A stretch of 64,000 nucleotides of DNA from Kiritimatiellia bacterium (lineage in GTDB: Bacteria > Verrucomicrobiota > Kiritimatiellia > JAAZAB01). Shown here piece after piece: positions 16,117 to 25,223 of this stretch (its first letter is position 1; each line of letters begins with the position of its first letter). The stretch is from NCBI GenBank assembly GCA_028718125.1, contig JAQUMN010000001.1, forward strand, positions 62,001-126,000, written 5' to 3'. The translations under genes and the position numbers were made by a program. The notes below the pieces were generated by a model. The model saw only the letters and a program-made list of their open reading frames with translations. It made no database searches and had not been told where the DNA came from.

Positions 16117-17160
16117 ATGGCTCCCAAACAACCCTCCAAACCGGAAGAACCCAAAGATACCAAAAACACCAAGGTCAACTTGGAAAGCGTGCTGGCACAA
16201 ATCCAGAAACAGTTTGGCGACGGCGCCATCATGCGCCTGGGCGATGCCTCAACCCGCGTGGCCATACCCTGCATTTCCACCGGCTCTTTCTCGCTCGACA
16301 TGGCGCTCGGGATCGGCGGCCTGCCCCGTGGGCGCGTCACTGAAATTTTCGGGCCGGAATCGTCGGGCAAGACCACTCTGTGCCTGCATGTCATCGCCAA
16401 CGCCCAAAAGGCGGGCGGAGTGGCGGCGTTTATTGATGCCGAGCACGCCATGGATCCGCTCTATGCCAAGAAGATCGGCGTAAACATCGATGACCTCCTG
16501 GTGTCCCAGCCTTCATCCGGCGAGGAGGCGCTGACCATTGCCGAGACCCTGATCCGCAGCAACGCCATGGACGTTGTTGTCATCGATTCCGTGGCGGCCC
16601 TCACGCCGCGGGCGGAGATCGAGGGCGATATGGGCGATCCGCAAATGGGCCTGCAGGCGCGGCTAATGTCCCAGGCCCTGCGCAAATTGACGGCGGTCAT
16701 CTCGACCTCCAAGACCTGTTGCATTTTCACCAACCAGCTCCGGGAAAAAATCGGCATCATGTTCGGTAACCCGGAAACCACGCCCGGCGGCAAGGCGCTG
16801 AAATTTTACGCTTCCGTTCGGTTGGATATCCGCAAGATCGGGTTCATCAAGGACGCCACCGGCCAGATCGTCGGCAACCGCACCAAGGTGAAAGTGGTCA
16901 AAAACAAGGTGGCTCCGCCGTTCCTCGAGGCGGAATTCGATATCCTGTATAGCGAAGGCATTTCCTGGGCCGGCTCCATTGTGGATGCCGCCATCATTTA
17001 CAACGTGCTGGACAAGCGGGGTTCCTGGCTCTCGTTGGACGGCGAGCACATCGGCCAAGGCCGCGAATCGGCCGTGGAACTGGTCAAGGCCAACCCGGAA
17101 ATGCAGAACAAACTGATTGCAAAGATCAAGGAAAAGATGACGGCCGCGCCGCCGGCATGA
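16117..17160 (+). CDS. recA: DNA recombinase RecA
   Basis: The 347-residue product has all RecA landmarks: [19 protein letters not shown], the Walker [10 protein letters not shown] at about 79-87, [33 protein letters not shown], Walker [19 protein letters not shown], then [20 protein letters not shown] and [20 protein letters not shown]. It forms nucleoprotein filaments on single-stranded DNA for homologous recombination and SOS signalling. I chose the ATG at 16117 with AAGGAG at 16105-16110; a longer in-frame reading from 15934 would translate the structured element and is unlikely. One variation is CC in the L2-adjacent [10 protein letters not shown]. No LexA-like box was seen. Confidence 0.95.
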   Translation: MAPKQPSKPEEPKDTKNTKVNLESVLAQIQKQFGDGAIMRLGDASTRVAIPCISTGSFSLDMALGIGGLPRGRVTEIFGPESSGKTTLCLHVIANAQKAGGVAAFIDAEHAMDPLYAKKIGVNIDDLLVSQPSSGEEALTIAETLIRSNAMDVVVIDSVAALTPRAEIEGDMGDPQMGLQARLMSQALRKLTAVISTSKTCCIFTNQLREKIGIMFGNPETTPGGKALKFYASVRLDIRKIGFIKDATGQIVGNRTKVKVVKNKVAPPFLEAEFDILYSEGISWAGSIVDAAIIYNVLDKRGSWLSLDGEHIGQGRESAVELVKANPEMQNKLIAKIKEKMTAAPPA

Positions 17161-17284
17161 GATGCCATGCTCCATCGAAGCGCTACGCCCAGGCGAGCAA
17201 AAATGCAGGTCGAACCATCTGCGTCTGCGTTTACCAGATTTTTATCGGCGTCCCTATGGGACGCCAATGATTCCAAATGACGAA

Positions 17285-18346
17285 TCAGAATCGGATATGG
17301 AGCGTGACGATTTCAAATGGCCGAAGGGAGAGCGAAACCGAACGTCCTGCGCACCGTTCGACGCCGATCCTGTTTCCAACGGCATCGGTCCGTATGCAGG
17401 ACACGAGGCTCTTCCGAAAACGAAAGGCTATGTGACTGGCCCGGCCACGACTCTCCCATAGGCGCACGACAAGGACATTATCCTGACGTTGGATACACGA
17501 TAGTTCGGCGCCATCGCCCCGCAACTCAATCAACGGCTCCGAGGCATGGTTTCGGAGTCCATCGATGGTCACGTTCCTGACAGGAAGACCGACTACCGGA
17601 CGATTGTATAACGCGGCTATCCGGGCCGGGTTATAGGCCGAATTTTTCGGATCGAACGGCATCAATGCATACTCGAAAATGTGTTCGATACCCTCTTCAT
17701 ACCATGACGTCTGCTCGTGGTTTTCCAGAGACACCGCGCGAAAAAGGGAAAGCATCATTACACCATGGGTGACATTATTTCCCGGTAAACCCCGATTCAA
17801 TAGCAACAAGCCTTTTTCCTCATCGGCGTAATCCATCCAACCCTGTATGGCATATTCGCCTTCCGGCCGCTCCAAATGCCCGCAGGGTACGGAATGTCGG
17901 ATTCGTCCTTTCCTGATGGTTGTGGGAAACGCTACACGAAGCCTATACTTTTTGCCCCTCGGAAGAAATAGGGCTCTGAACCTGACAAGCGATTCGTCGG
18001 CACGCAACGTAACGTGTGTCGTAAGGCCGATTTGCGGGTAGCGGAATTCGATGGTTCCCTGGAGCGGATGCTGGTGAATAAAGTGCGGTTCAGGCCAAGC
18101 CAAGCAATCGGCGTCGACCGCTTTGCAACCAACCGATCCTTTGCGCGTAACGCGTGTTCCCGATTCCGGCATCGTCTGATGAACCGGCGCCGTGCGTAGA
18201 AGCGCGCCGTTGACTGGGCCACGTTCGACCAGCCAGGAATCCCCATAATCGGCTTGCCATTTCGGGTTATTCATGCCGTTCTCGAAAACCGCCAATTCCT
18301 TTTTATTGACTTTCCTCGTTTGGCGCGGCACTGTACCCCCATTCAA
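17285..18346 (-). pseudogene. C-terminal fragment of a GH38 alpha-mannosidase-like protein
   Basis: The 353-residue reading frame lacks any signal peptide or catalytic (alpha/beta) domain. It consists of beta-rich sequence typical of the GH38 C-terminal region: TIEFRYPQIGLTTHVTLRAD, RLRVAFPTTIRKGRIRHSVP, GLLLLNRGLPGN and NVLVVRLWESRGRASHIAF. Full GH38 enzymes exceed 800 residues with an N-terminal zinc-binding domain; that half is missing, so this is probably a truncated remnant. Composition is visibly more AT-rich than recA and alaS on either side, suggesting acquisition. The first bases after the presumed start do not match a ribosome site. It lies antisense between two plus-strand housekeeping genes. 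Confidence 0.6.
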
Positions 18347-18418
18347 CAGGCATTCACAGAGACGTCGTCCCTCGCCTGCAGCATATGTTGCGTTAGCTGT
18401 TGATTCATGGTTTAAATT

Positions 18419-20206
18419 ATGACCGCCGACGAATTAAAGTCATTGTACTTGGGGTTCTTCCAGAAAAATGGACATGCCCTTATTTCGGGCAGTTCCCTGG
18501 TTCCGCAAAACGATCCCACCGTGCTGTTTACAACCGCCGGGATGCATCCCCTGGTGCCGTACCTGATGGGCGAACCGCACCCCGCGGGCAAGCGGCTGTG
18601 CGACGTTCAGAAGTGCATCCGCACGGGCGATATTGACGCCGTCGGCGATGCCGGCCACCTGACGTTCTTCGAAATGCTGGGCAACTGGTCGCTGGGCGAT
18701 TATTTTAAGGCTGAAGCCATCGCCTGGTCGTTCGAGTTCCTGACTTCCCGGGCCTGTCTCGGGTTCGATCCTGCCCATCTCTACGTCACGGTTTTCGAGG
18801 GTGATACCCAAGTGGCGCCGGACCGGGAATCTTTCGAAACCTGGAAAAAACTGGGCATCCCGGAAGCGCGCATCTTTTTCCTGCCTCGGGAGGACAACTG
18901 GTGGGGGCCGGCCGGCCAGACCGGGCCCTGCGGGCCCGACACCGAAATGTTCGTAGACACGGGCCGCCCCGCCTGCGGTCCGGGTTGCCGGCCAGGCTGC
19001 GGCTGCGGCAAATTTTTTGAAATCTGGAACGACGTCTTTATGCAGTATAACAAGCAGGCCGACGGCGCCTATGTGCCGTTAAGCCAGCTTAACGTGGATA
19101 CCGGCATGGGCGTCGAACGTACGATCGCCATGTTGCAGGGCAAGCGCTCGGTCTATGAGACTGAACTTTTTACGCCCATCATTGCGGCCCTGGCGGAAGG
19201 ATCGGGCAAAGCTTTCGAAGAATCGGAGGATGTCACCCGTGCTTTCCGTGTAATTGCCGATCACCTGCGCAGCGCCGTGTTCATCCTGGGCGATGAGCAG
19301 GGCGTGACGCCCAGCAACCTGGGTCAGGGCTATGTCCTCCGTCGGCTCATTCGCCGCGCCGTGCGGCACGCCAAGAAAATCGGCCTGCCAGGCGGGTTTT
19401 CCAAAGCGGTGGCCGAAAGCGTTATAACGACATATCATAAAGCCTATCCGGAACTGGAACGCCGGCGCGAATTCATTGTGCGCGAACTTGCGGCCGAGGA
19501 AGAAAAATTTGAAAAGACGCTAACCCAGGGGCTGGAGGAACTCGATAAGGTCCTGGCGCAGATCAAGACGCACAGCCAGACCGTGCTGGCGGGCCGCGTC
19601 GCGTTCCGGTTGTATGACACCTTCGGGTTCCCCGTCGAGTTTACGGAAGAAATCTGCAGTGAGCAGGGGCTGACCGTGGACAAAGCGGGTTTTGACAAAG
19701 CTTTTGCCAAGCACCAGGAGGTATCCAAGCAAGGAGCCGACAAAGTGTTCAAGGGCGGGCTGGCCGACAACTCAGAGGCCACCACCCGCCTGCATACGGC
19801 CACGCACCTCCTGCATAAAAGCCTGCAAACCGTGCTCGGCGCGCATGTCAAGCAGAAGGGCTCCAATATCACGGCCGAACGCCTGCGGTTCGATTTTTCG
19901 CATCCCGCCAAGCTGACGCCCGAAGAAGTGGCGCGGGTGGAAATGCTGGTCAACGAGCAGATTCAGAAAGCCCTGCCGATCACCATGGAGGTGATGACCC
20001 TGGAGGAAGCAAAGACCTTGAACGCCACAGCCCTTTTTGCGGCAAAATACGGCGAACAGGTCAAGGTTTTTTCCATCGGCGGTTTTTCGAAAGAAGTTTG
20101 CGGCGGCCCGCACGTGAAGAATACCGCCGAGCTCGGCCGCTTCAAGATTCAAAAGGAAGAAGCCTCCAGCGCCGGCGTCCGCCGCATCCGCGCCGTGTTG
20201 GGGTAA
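18419..20206 (+). CDS. alaS: alanyl-tRNA synthetase, short form lacking the C-Ala domain
   Basis: The 595-residue protein contains the aminoacylation core (FFQKNGHALISGSSLVPQND, LFTTAGMHPLVPYLMGE, FFEMLGNWSLGDYFK), the metal-binding-like insertion CGPGCRPGCGCGKFFEIWN, LNVDTGMGVERT, and the editing domain with HTATHLLHKSL (about 459-469) and CGGPHVKNT (about 560-568). It ends right after the editing domain at GVRRIRAVLG. Canonical AlaRS is about 870 residues with a C-terminal C-Ala domain; that domain is absent here and not encoded downstream, where lpxK begins. Shortened forms exist in some lineages. It charges tRNA-Ala and clears Ser/Gly mischarging. No clear Shine-Dalgarno precedes the ATG. 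Confidence 0.9.
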   Translation: MTADELKSLYLGFFQKNGHALISGSSLVPQNDPTVLFTTAGMHPLVPYLMGEPHPAGKRLCDVQKCIRTGDIDAVGDAGHLTFFEMLGNWSLGDYFKAEAIAWSFEFLTSRACLGFDPAHLYVTVFEGDTQVAPDRESFETWKKLGIPEARIFFLPREDNWWGPAGQTGPCGPDTEMFVDTGRPACGPGCRPGCGCGKFFEIWNDVFMQYNKQADGAYVPLSQLNVDTGMGVERTIAMLQGKRSVYETELFTPIIAALAEGSGKAFEESEDVTRAFRVIADHLRSAVFILGDEQGVTPSNLGQGYVLRRLIRRAVRHAKKIGLPGGFSKAVAESVITTYHKAYPELERRREFIVRELAAEEEKFEKTLTQGLEELDKVLAQIKTHSQTVLAGRVAFRLYDTFGFPVEFTEEICSEQGLTVDKAGFDKAFAKHQEVSKQGADKVFKGGLADNSEATTRLHTATHLLHKSLQTVLGAHVKQKGSNITAERLRFDFSHPAKLTPEEVARVEMLVNEQIQKALPITMEVMTLEEAKTLNATALFAAKYGEQVKVFSIGGFSKEVCGGPHVKNTAELGRFKIQKEEASSAGVRRIRAVLG

Positions 20207-20278
20207 GGGGCCGGCCGGGCCACGGTGCCCGACAGCAATCCCGGCTCCCGGAGAGGGCAGGCAGGGGAAAGGAAGCTT

Positions 20279-21442
20279 GTGGGACTAAACCGCAAAGAAA
20301 AACTGGAACGCTATTTTCTCTCCGTGATCAACGGCCAGCGCCAGGGGCGCGGGGCCGATTTTCTGCGTTTTGTGCTGAAGCGCCTGTCGCGAATTTATGA
20401 AGCAGTGGTAGCTTGCCGCCACTTCCTGTTCGACAAGGGCATCTTCCGCCACCACACGTTGGGCTGCCAGGTGATCAGCATCGGCAATCTGACGGTGGGC
20501 GGTACCGGCAAAACCCCGGTGGTCGAAGTATTTGCACGCGCGCTGCAGAAAGAGGGACGGACGGTAGCCGTACTCAGCCGCGGCTATAAAAAGCAGGAAC
20601 ACTCGTTCTGGAAACGCCTGGCGGATCAACTCACCGGCCGCGAGCGACGCCGTGCGCCGCGGGTCGTTTCCGACGGCAACGAGCTCCTGCTGGATTCCGC
20701 CATGAGCGGCGATGAACCCTACATGCTGGCCGCCAACCTGCGTAACGTGGCCGTGCTCGTGGATAAGGACCGCGTGAAGAGCGGGCGCTACGCCATTGAC
20801 AAACTGCATTGCGACACGCTGATCCTGGACGATGGCTTCCAGTATCGCTCGTTGAAGCACCGGATGGAGATCGTCCTTGTGGACTGCACGAACCCGTTCG
20901 GCAACGGCTACTGCCTGCCCCGCGGGCTCCTGCGCGAATCCATCGGCAACCTTCGGCGGGCCAATTTCATTTTTATTACCAAGTCCACCGGCAAGGACAC
21001 GGATGCGCTTAAGGCCCGTTTGCGGACTTTGAATCCGACGGCTGAAATTTCGGAGTGCGCCCACCGGCCTAAATACCTGCAAAACGTCTATACCGGCGAG
21101 CGGCAGGACTTGGATTTTCTGAAAGGGCGGTCGGTGGCGCTTGTCTCCGGCATTGCCAGTCCGGAAGGTTTTGAGTCTGAAATCATCCGGCGAGGCGGTG
21201 TGCTGGTGTATTTGAAACGCTATGCCGATCACCACCGCTACACCCAGCAGGAAATCATCGACCTCATCAATAAGTCCAAACAACGGCAGGCCGCCGTCAT
21301 CCTCACGACGGAAAAGGACGCCGTGCGTTTCCCGAAAATCGAGCGGCAGGATGTGCCGATTTATTTCCTGCGCGTGGAAATTGAACTCCTGAGCGGGGCG
21401 GAGGATTTTTATGCGTGCATCTCTCGAATCTGCTTCCGGTGA
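20279..21442 (+). CDS. lpxK: tetraacyldisaccharide 4'-kinase
   Basis: A 387-residue product from a GTG at 20279 chosen for its AAAGGAAG ribosome site; an upstream in-frame GTG at 20225 lacks one. It carries the LpxK P-loop [20 protein letters not shown] near residues 68-87, VLSRGYK, the DEPYMLA segment, [20 protein letters not shown] and [16 protein letters not shown]. LpxK phosphorylates the lipid A precursor at the 4' position on the inner membrane, so the cell makes lipid A. The N-terminal 60 residues contain the hydrophobic stretch usual in the family. The last 32 bases overlap the heptosyltransferase gene, indicating coupling. Confidence 0.9.
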   Translation: MGLNRKEKLERYFLSVINGQRQGRGADFLRFVLKRLSRIYEAVVACRHFLFDKGIFRHHTLGCQVISIGNLTVGGTGKTPVVEVFARALQKEGRTVAVLSRGYKKQEHSFWKRLADQLTGRERRRAPRVVSDGNELLLDSAMSGDEPYMLAANLRNVAVLVDKDRVKSGRYAIDKLHCDTLILDDGFQYRSLKHRMEIVLVDCTNPFGNGYCLPRGLLRESIGNLRRANFIFITKSTGKDTDALKARLRTLNPTAEISECAHRPKYLQNVYTGERQDLDFLKGRSVALVSGIASPEGFESEIIRRGGVLVYLKRYADHHRYTQQEIIDLINKSKQRQAAVILTTEKDAVRFPKIERQDVPIYFLRVEIELLSGAEDFYACISRICFR

Positions 21443-22472
21443 GCGGCCCGACCCTGCCGCTTTGATCGTTGGCGTCAACTGGCTGGGCGACAGCCTCATG
21501 ACCATGCCGGCCATTCAAGCGTGGCGCCGCGCCCACCCGGGCGCGCGGCTGGTCATGCTGGTCAAACCCAAATTAAAACCCCTGTGGACCCTGCACCCCG
21601 CCGTGGATGAAGTCTGGGAGTTGCCGCCGGGCGTTCGGGCCCTGGCGGCCATGGTCCGGGCGGTACGCGCGCGAAAATTCGAAACGGCGTTCGTCTTGCC
21701 CCACTCGTTCCGCTCGGCCCTGGTTCCGTTTTTGGCGCGTGTGCCGCGGCGTATCGGCCCGCCCGGCCACGGGCGCGATTGGATGCTGACGCAGGTTATT
21801 GCATCCGGCCCGGGTGCGGGACACGAACACCAGTGTTATGAATACTCGGGACTCCTGGGTGCGGAGTGCGGGAATGAGGCGCCGCGCCTGCGGCTGACGC
21901 TGGAGCTGGTGGCCCGCGCCGGGGCCCTGCTGGGGACGTCCGAGACAGGCTGGATCGCGGTGATGCCCGGCGCCGCATACGGCCCGGCCAAGCGCTGGCC
22001 GGCGGAACGGTTCGCGGCGGCCGGTCGGTTATTGAAAGGTCGGCTGAAATGCAATATAGTAGCGCTCGGATCGGCGGAGGAACGCGCATTGTGCGAGGCA
22101 GTTGCGCACGGCGTGGGGCCGGGGTCATTAAACCTGGCGGGCCAGACTGCGATTCCGGAACTGGCAGCCGTGCTGGCAAAGTGCGTGTTGGCGCTGACCA
22201 ACGACAGCGGTGGAATGCACTTGGCTACGGCAATGGGCGTTCCCGTAGTGTCCGTGTTTGGCATTACTGATCCGGCCCGGACTGGACCAATGGGCACGGC
22301 CGCGCGGGCTCTGCAGGACAGTGTGCTGCGCAGTCGGGATATCCGGCGTGATGCGCCTGAAGCGCGCGCGAGTTTATTGCGGATTGCCCCTGAGCAGGTG
22401 GCCGAGGCGGCAATGGATCTGTTGAAGCAGACTGTGGGAAACAGACCGCAGGCTGAAGGCGGTCGACTGTAG
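21411..22472 (+). CDS. waaF: lipopolysaccharide heptosyltransferase II-like GT9 enzyme
   Basis: The 353-residue product shows the GT9 pattern: LIVGVNWLGDSLMTMPAIQA near the start, VKPKLKPLWTLHPAVDEVW, then GWIAVMPGAAYGPAKRWPAE, LNLAGQTAIPELAAVLAKC and ALTNDSGGMHLATAMGVPVV followed by SVFGITDPARTGP. GT9 heptosyltransferases add heptose to the Kdo-lipid A core at the cytoplasmic face. Assignment to step II (WaaF) rests on the WLGD and KRWP motifs and is good but not certain. Translation starts inside lpxK with GGAGG 8 bases upstream. The tail (QTVGNRPQAEGGRL) runs into a repeat-like spacer. Confidence 0.82.
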   Translation: MRASLESASGERPDPAALIVGVNWLGDSLMTMPAIQAWRRAHPGARLVMLVKPKLKPLWTLHPAVDEVWELPPGVRALAAMVRAVRARKFETAFVLPHSFRSALVPFLARVPRRIGPPGHGRDWMLTQVIASGPGAGHEHQCYEYSGLLGAECGNEAPRLRLTLELVARAGALLGTSETGWIAVMPGAAYGPAKRWPAERFAAAGRLLKGRLKCNIVALGSAEERALCEAVAHGVGPGSLNLAGQTAIPELAAVLAKCVLALTNDSGGMHLATAMGVPVVSVFGITDPARTGPMGTAARALQDSVLRSRDIRRDAPEARASLLRIAPEQVAEAAMDLLKQTVGNRPQAEGGRL

Positions 22473-22494
22473 GAAGAATATGAACTTCATGATT

Positions 22495-22524
22495 CCACGG
22501 TATACAGTCTACGGCCCACGGTTG
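22495..22524. repeat. CCACGGT/AGTCTA low-complexity dispersed repeat
   Basis: The bases CCACGGTATACAGTCTACGG followed by CCCACGGTTG form an imperfect short-period run. A relative covers the end of murJ at 25161-25213 (CTGTAGATCGTGGGCTATAG ... AGTCCACGGTCTATGA). Both occupy spacers between co-oriented envelope/repair genes. Confidence 0.45.
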
Positions 22525-22546
22525 TCTTTAATGAGGCGTAAATTCC

Positions 22547-23377
22547 ATGTGCGATAAAATTTCAGCCTGTTTGACGGTCGGCAACGAGGAAAATAATATC
22601 CGGCGGTGCCTGAAAAGCCTGCAATGGGTGGACGAAATCGTGGTGGTGGATAGCTTCAGCAAAGACAACACGGTGGCTATCTGCAAGGAATATACCGATC
22701 GCGTGTACCAGCACGAGTGGCGGGGATACGTGGGGCAAAAAAAACTCATCAAGGAAATGGCGATCTACCCCTGGATTCTTTTCATTGACGCTGACGAGGA
22801 AGTATCGCCCCAGTTGCGCGACGAAATCCTGGCGGAATTCAAAAGCGGGCGTAACCGCAATTACTCGGGATATGAATTCCCGCGCATGGTATTCTTCCTG
22901 GGCCGTTGGGTTACACACGGGGAATGGTGGCCCGATATCGGGATGCGCCTCTATCGCAAGGACAAGGGCACCTGCAGCGGACGCGAACCGCACGACCACG
23001 TCGTCGTGGATGGCCCGATCAAACGGCTGCGGGGCTGTCTGTACCATTATACCTATGATGACATTTCCGACCAGATCCTGACAATGAACCGCTTTTCAAC
23101 GATTGCCTCAGCCAGTCTGCACGGAGAACGGCGCAAATTTTCCGCCCTTGATCTGTTGTTCCGGCCCACTTTCCGGTTTTTTAAAGGCTACTTTATGAAG
23201 CGCGGGTTCCTGGATGGCTATAGCGGGCTTATTATCGCCCTGCTGAGCGCCACCGGCGTATTCTTTAAATACGCCAAGTTATGGGAGCGCATCCATGTGC
23301 TGCCGCCATCGTCGGAGGCAGATAACAGCGTTGGTGAGAACAAAACGCCTCCCGCCGCACCGGCGAACAACGGCTAA
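22547..23377 (+). CDS. family 2 glycosyltransferase, LPS core type (WaaE/KdtX-like)
   Basis: A 276-residue GT-A enzyme: ISACLTVGNEENNIRRCLKS, WVDEIVVVDSFSKDNTVAIC, QHEWRGYVGQKKLIKEMA and WILFIDADEEVSPQLRDEI with the DxD-like DADEE motif; later FPRMVFFLGRWVTHGEWWPD. The C-terminal third has a membrane-associated segment (GLIIALLSATGVFFKYAKLW). The RGY..QKN-like and WWP motifs match the beta-1,4-glucosyltransferases that decorate heptose in the LPS core (LgtF/WaaE/KdtX). It follows lpxK-waaF on the same strand, consistent with core assembly. GAGG about 10 bases before the ATG is the ribosome site. Confidence 0.8.
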   Translation: MCDKISACLTVGNEENNIRRCLKSLQWVDEIVVVDSFSKDNTVAICKEYTDRVYQHEWRGYVGQKKLIKEMAIYPWILFIDADEEVSPQLRDEILAEFKSGRNRNYSGYEFPRMVFFLGRWVTHGEWWPDIGMRLYRKDKGTCSGREPHDHVVVDGPIKRLRGCLYHYTYDDISDQILTMNRFSTIASASLHGERRKFSALDLLFRPTFRFFKGYFMKRGFLDGYSGLIIALLSATGVFFKYAKLWERIHVLPPSSEADNSVGENKTPPAAPANNG

Positions 23378-23398
23378 CCCGCAGCGCATAGGAATTTT

Positions 23399-23564
23399 CC
23401 GCCAGAGGCGGATCCGCCTCCGGAGGACAATCCGGGTAGCCGCGCCCGTGAGGGCGTGGATTCTTCCGACGGCCACGGCGTCACCGCCGCGGCTACAGAA
23501 GGAACATTCCCGAATGTAGCCGCCACTCAGCTGGGGCGGCTGAAAAGTTGCCCCGCTTCGGGGC
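23399..23564. repeat. spacer before murJ packed with palindromic repeats
   Basis: The spacer starts with a clean copy of the CCGCC palindrome at 23399-23426 (CCGCCAGAGGCGG ATCCGCC TCCGGAGG). A large inverted pair follows: GTAGCCGCG at 23436-23444 and CGCGGCTAC at 23488-23496 with internal GGGCGTGG/CCACGGCG matches. The hairpin at 23550-23564 is GCCCCG-CTT-CGGGGC. No gene lies in the stretch. These are members of dispersed families rather than a unique regulator. Confidence 0.6.
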
Positions 23565-23591
23565 TTAATGCAATCCGGAGGACGATTGAGT

Positions 23592-25181
23592 TTGGATAAA
23601 AAGAAAATAATACGCTCAGCCGGCTTGGTCGGTTTTTTCATTCTGCTCAGCCGTGTCTTCGGCCTGGTCCGCGAAATAGCCATGGCGGCCATCTTCGGCA
23701 GTTCTTTTGCCATGGATGCCTTCGTCGTGGCCTTCCGAATACCAAATCTCTTTCGCAGTTTGTTCGGTGAAGGGGCGCTCTCCTCGGCTTTTGTGCCGGT
23801 TTTTACCGAATCCCTGGAAAAACAAGACCGTGAAAAAGTCTGGCAATTTGTCTCCAACATGTTCTCGTTCCTGAGCCTGACCTTGGCCGCGCTCGTGGCG
23901 GTGGGGATTCTGCTGGCTTCCCTCGCGCTGATGATCCTGCACCTCAGTCCGCGGATCGCATTGATCCTTGATCTCCTGCAGATCATGCTGCCCTATATGT
24001 TCTTTATCTGCCTCACGGCATTTTTCTCGGCGATCCTCAATTCCCTGCGGCGATTTGTGCTCCCGGCGGCCACGCCCGTGGCCATGAACATCGTCATGAT
24101 CGCGGTTTTGTTCCTCGTTTGCCCCTTCCTGCCGGCCGCAGGAGACTGGCGCATCAAAGCGGTAGCCTGGAGCGTCATTGCCGCCGGCGTGATCCAGGGT
24201 CTGATGCAGTTACCCCAGCTAAACCGGTGCGGTTTCCGCCTGCGCCTCTCGATTGATTGGCAGGACCCGCGCGTGCGGAGGGTCTGGCAGTTGATGGGCG
24301 CCGCCGTCATCGGTGTCGGCGTCACGCAGGTGAATGTGCAACTCAATGGAATCGTGGCTCTCATAATCGGGCCGGGAAGTCCTTCCTATCTGTATTATGC
24401 CGAGCGACTTATTTATCTGCCCCTGGGCATTTTCGCCACCGCGCTTGGTACGATCCTGCTGCCGACTTTTTCCGGGCACGTGGCGCAGGGGCGGAACGAT
24501 CTTGTCCGCGATACATTAAATCATTCGATACGCCAGCTGATGTTTATCATGCTGCCGGTTGCTGTGGGAATGTTCGTGCTGGCCAGGCCCATTGTCCGGC
24601 TGGTCTATGAACGCGGGGCTTTTTCCGCCTTTTCCACCGATATGACCACGCTGGCGGTCCAGTGTTATACGCCCGGCTTGATCGTGTTCAGCCTGCTGAA
24701 AGTGTTGATCCCAATCTTTTATGCCCACCAGGACATGAAGACCCCTGTTAAAATCGGCCTGGCCTGTACCGCGCTGAATGTGGCGCTAATGCTGATCCTT
24801 ATGTGGCCGATGAAGCACGCCGGCATAGCGCTGGCCACGGTGATTTCCACGGGTGTTCAGGTGGTGATCATGGGTTTCCTCGTGCACCGGCGTATCGGCT
24901 CGCCCGGCTGGCGCAATATTTTCGGCGCCACGATGAAGATGGCGGTGGCCGCCGCCGCCATGGCGCTGGCGGCACTCTGGGTATATCATGGCCTCCATTC
25001 CACCGGGACCTGGCTGAGCGCCCGGCACGGCCTGCTCCGGCAACTCGTGCCGCTGATTTTCAGCATGGCCGCGGCCGTCCTGGTCTATGGCGCGGCGGCC
25101 GCCGCCTGCCGGTGTTCCGAACTGGGCGAGTTCTGGATGGCGTTCCGCCGGAAAAAGAAGACTGTAGATCGTGGGCTATAG
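23592..25181 (+). CDS. murJ: lipid II flippase MurJ (MviN family)
   Basis: The 529-residue protein has about 14 membrane helices and the MurJ N-terminal signature SAGLVGFFILLSRVFGLVRE, then IFGSSFAMDAFVVAFRIPNL, FRSLFGEGALSSAFVPVFTE, and later YLYYAERLIYLPLGIFATAL followed by LGTILLPTFS. MurJ flips lipid II across the inner membrane for peptidoglycan synthesis. I chose TTG at 23592 because GGAGGA at 23577-23582 gives 9-base spacing; an ATG at 23568 lies upstream of that site and would be an alternative. The last residues KKKTVDRGL and the stop are supplied by a low-complexity repeat (25161-25213). Confidence 0.9.
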   Translation: MDKKKIIRSAGLVGFFILLSRVFGLVREIAMAAIFGSSFAMDAFVVAFRIPNLFRSLFGEGALSSAFVPVFTESLEKQDREKVWQFVSNMFSFLSLTLAALVAVGILLASLALMILHLSPRIALILDLLQIMLPYMFFICLTAFFSAILNSLRRFVLPAATPVAMNIVMIAVLFLVCPFLPAAGDWRIKAVAWSVIAAGVIQGLMQLPQLNRCGFRLRLSIDWQDPRVRRVWQLMGAAVIGVGVTQVNVQLNGIVALIIGPGSPSYLYYAERLIYLPLGIFATALGTILLPTFSGHVAQGRNDLVRDTLNHSIRQLMFIMLPVAVGMFVLARPIVRLVYERGAFSAFSTDMTTLAVQCYTPGLIVFSLLKVLIPIFYAHQDMKTPVKIGLACTALNVALMLILMWPMKHAGIALATVISTGVQVVIMGFLVHRRIGSPGWRNIFGATMKMAVAAAAMALAALWVYHGLHSTGTWLSARHGLLRQLVPLIFSMAAAVLVYGAAAAACRCSELGEFWMAFRRKKKTVDRGL

Positions 25182-25213
25182 GTTGAAGGCCGATTCTAGT
25201 CCACGGTCTATGA
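25161..25213. repeat. AGTCTA/CCACGG low-complexity repeat spanning the murJ stop
   Basis: Imperfect repeat related to 22495-22524. It encodes the final residues of MurJ and its TAG stop, then continues to within 11 bases of the uvrC start. No ribosome site precedes uvrC, so the repeat seems to have replaced the original spacer. Confidence 0.45.
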
Positions 25214-25223
25214 TCAAACAGCC

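Noticed and set aside
20285-21514. A 409-codon minus-strand frame opposite lpxK
   Set aside because: Antisense shadow; lpxK motifs are unambiguous on the plus strand.
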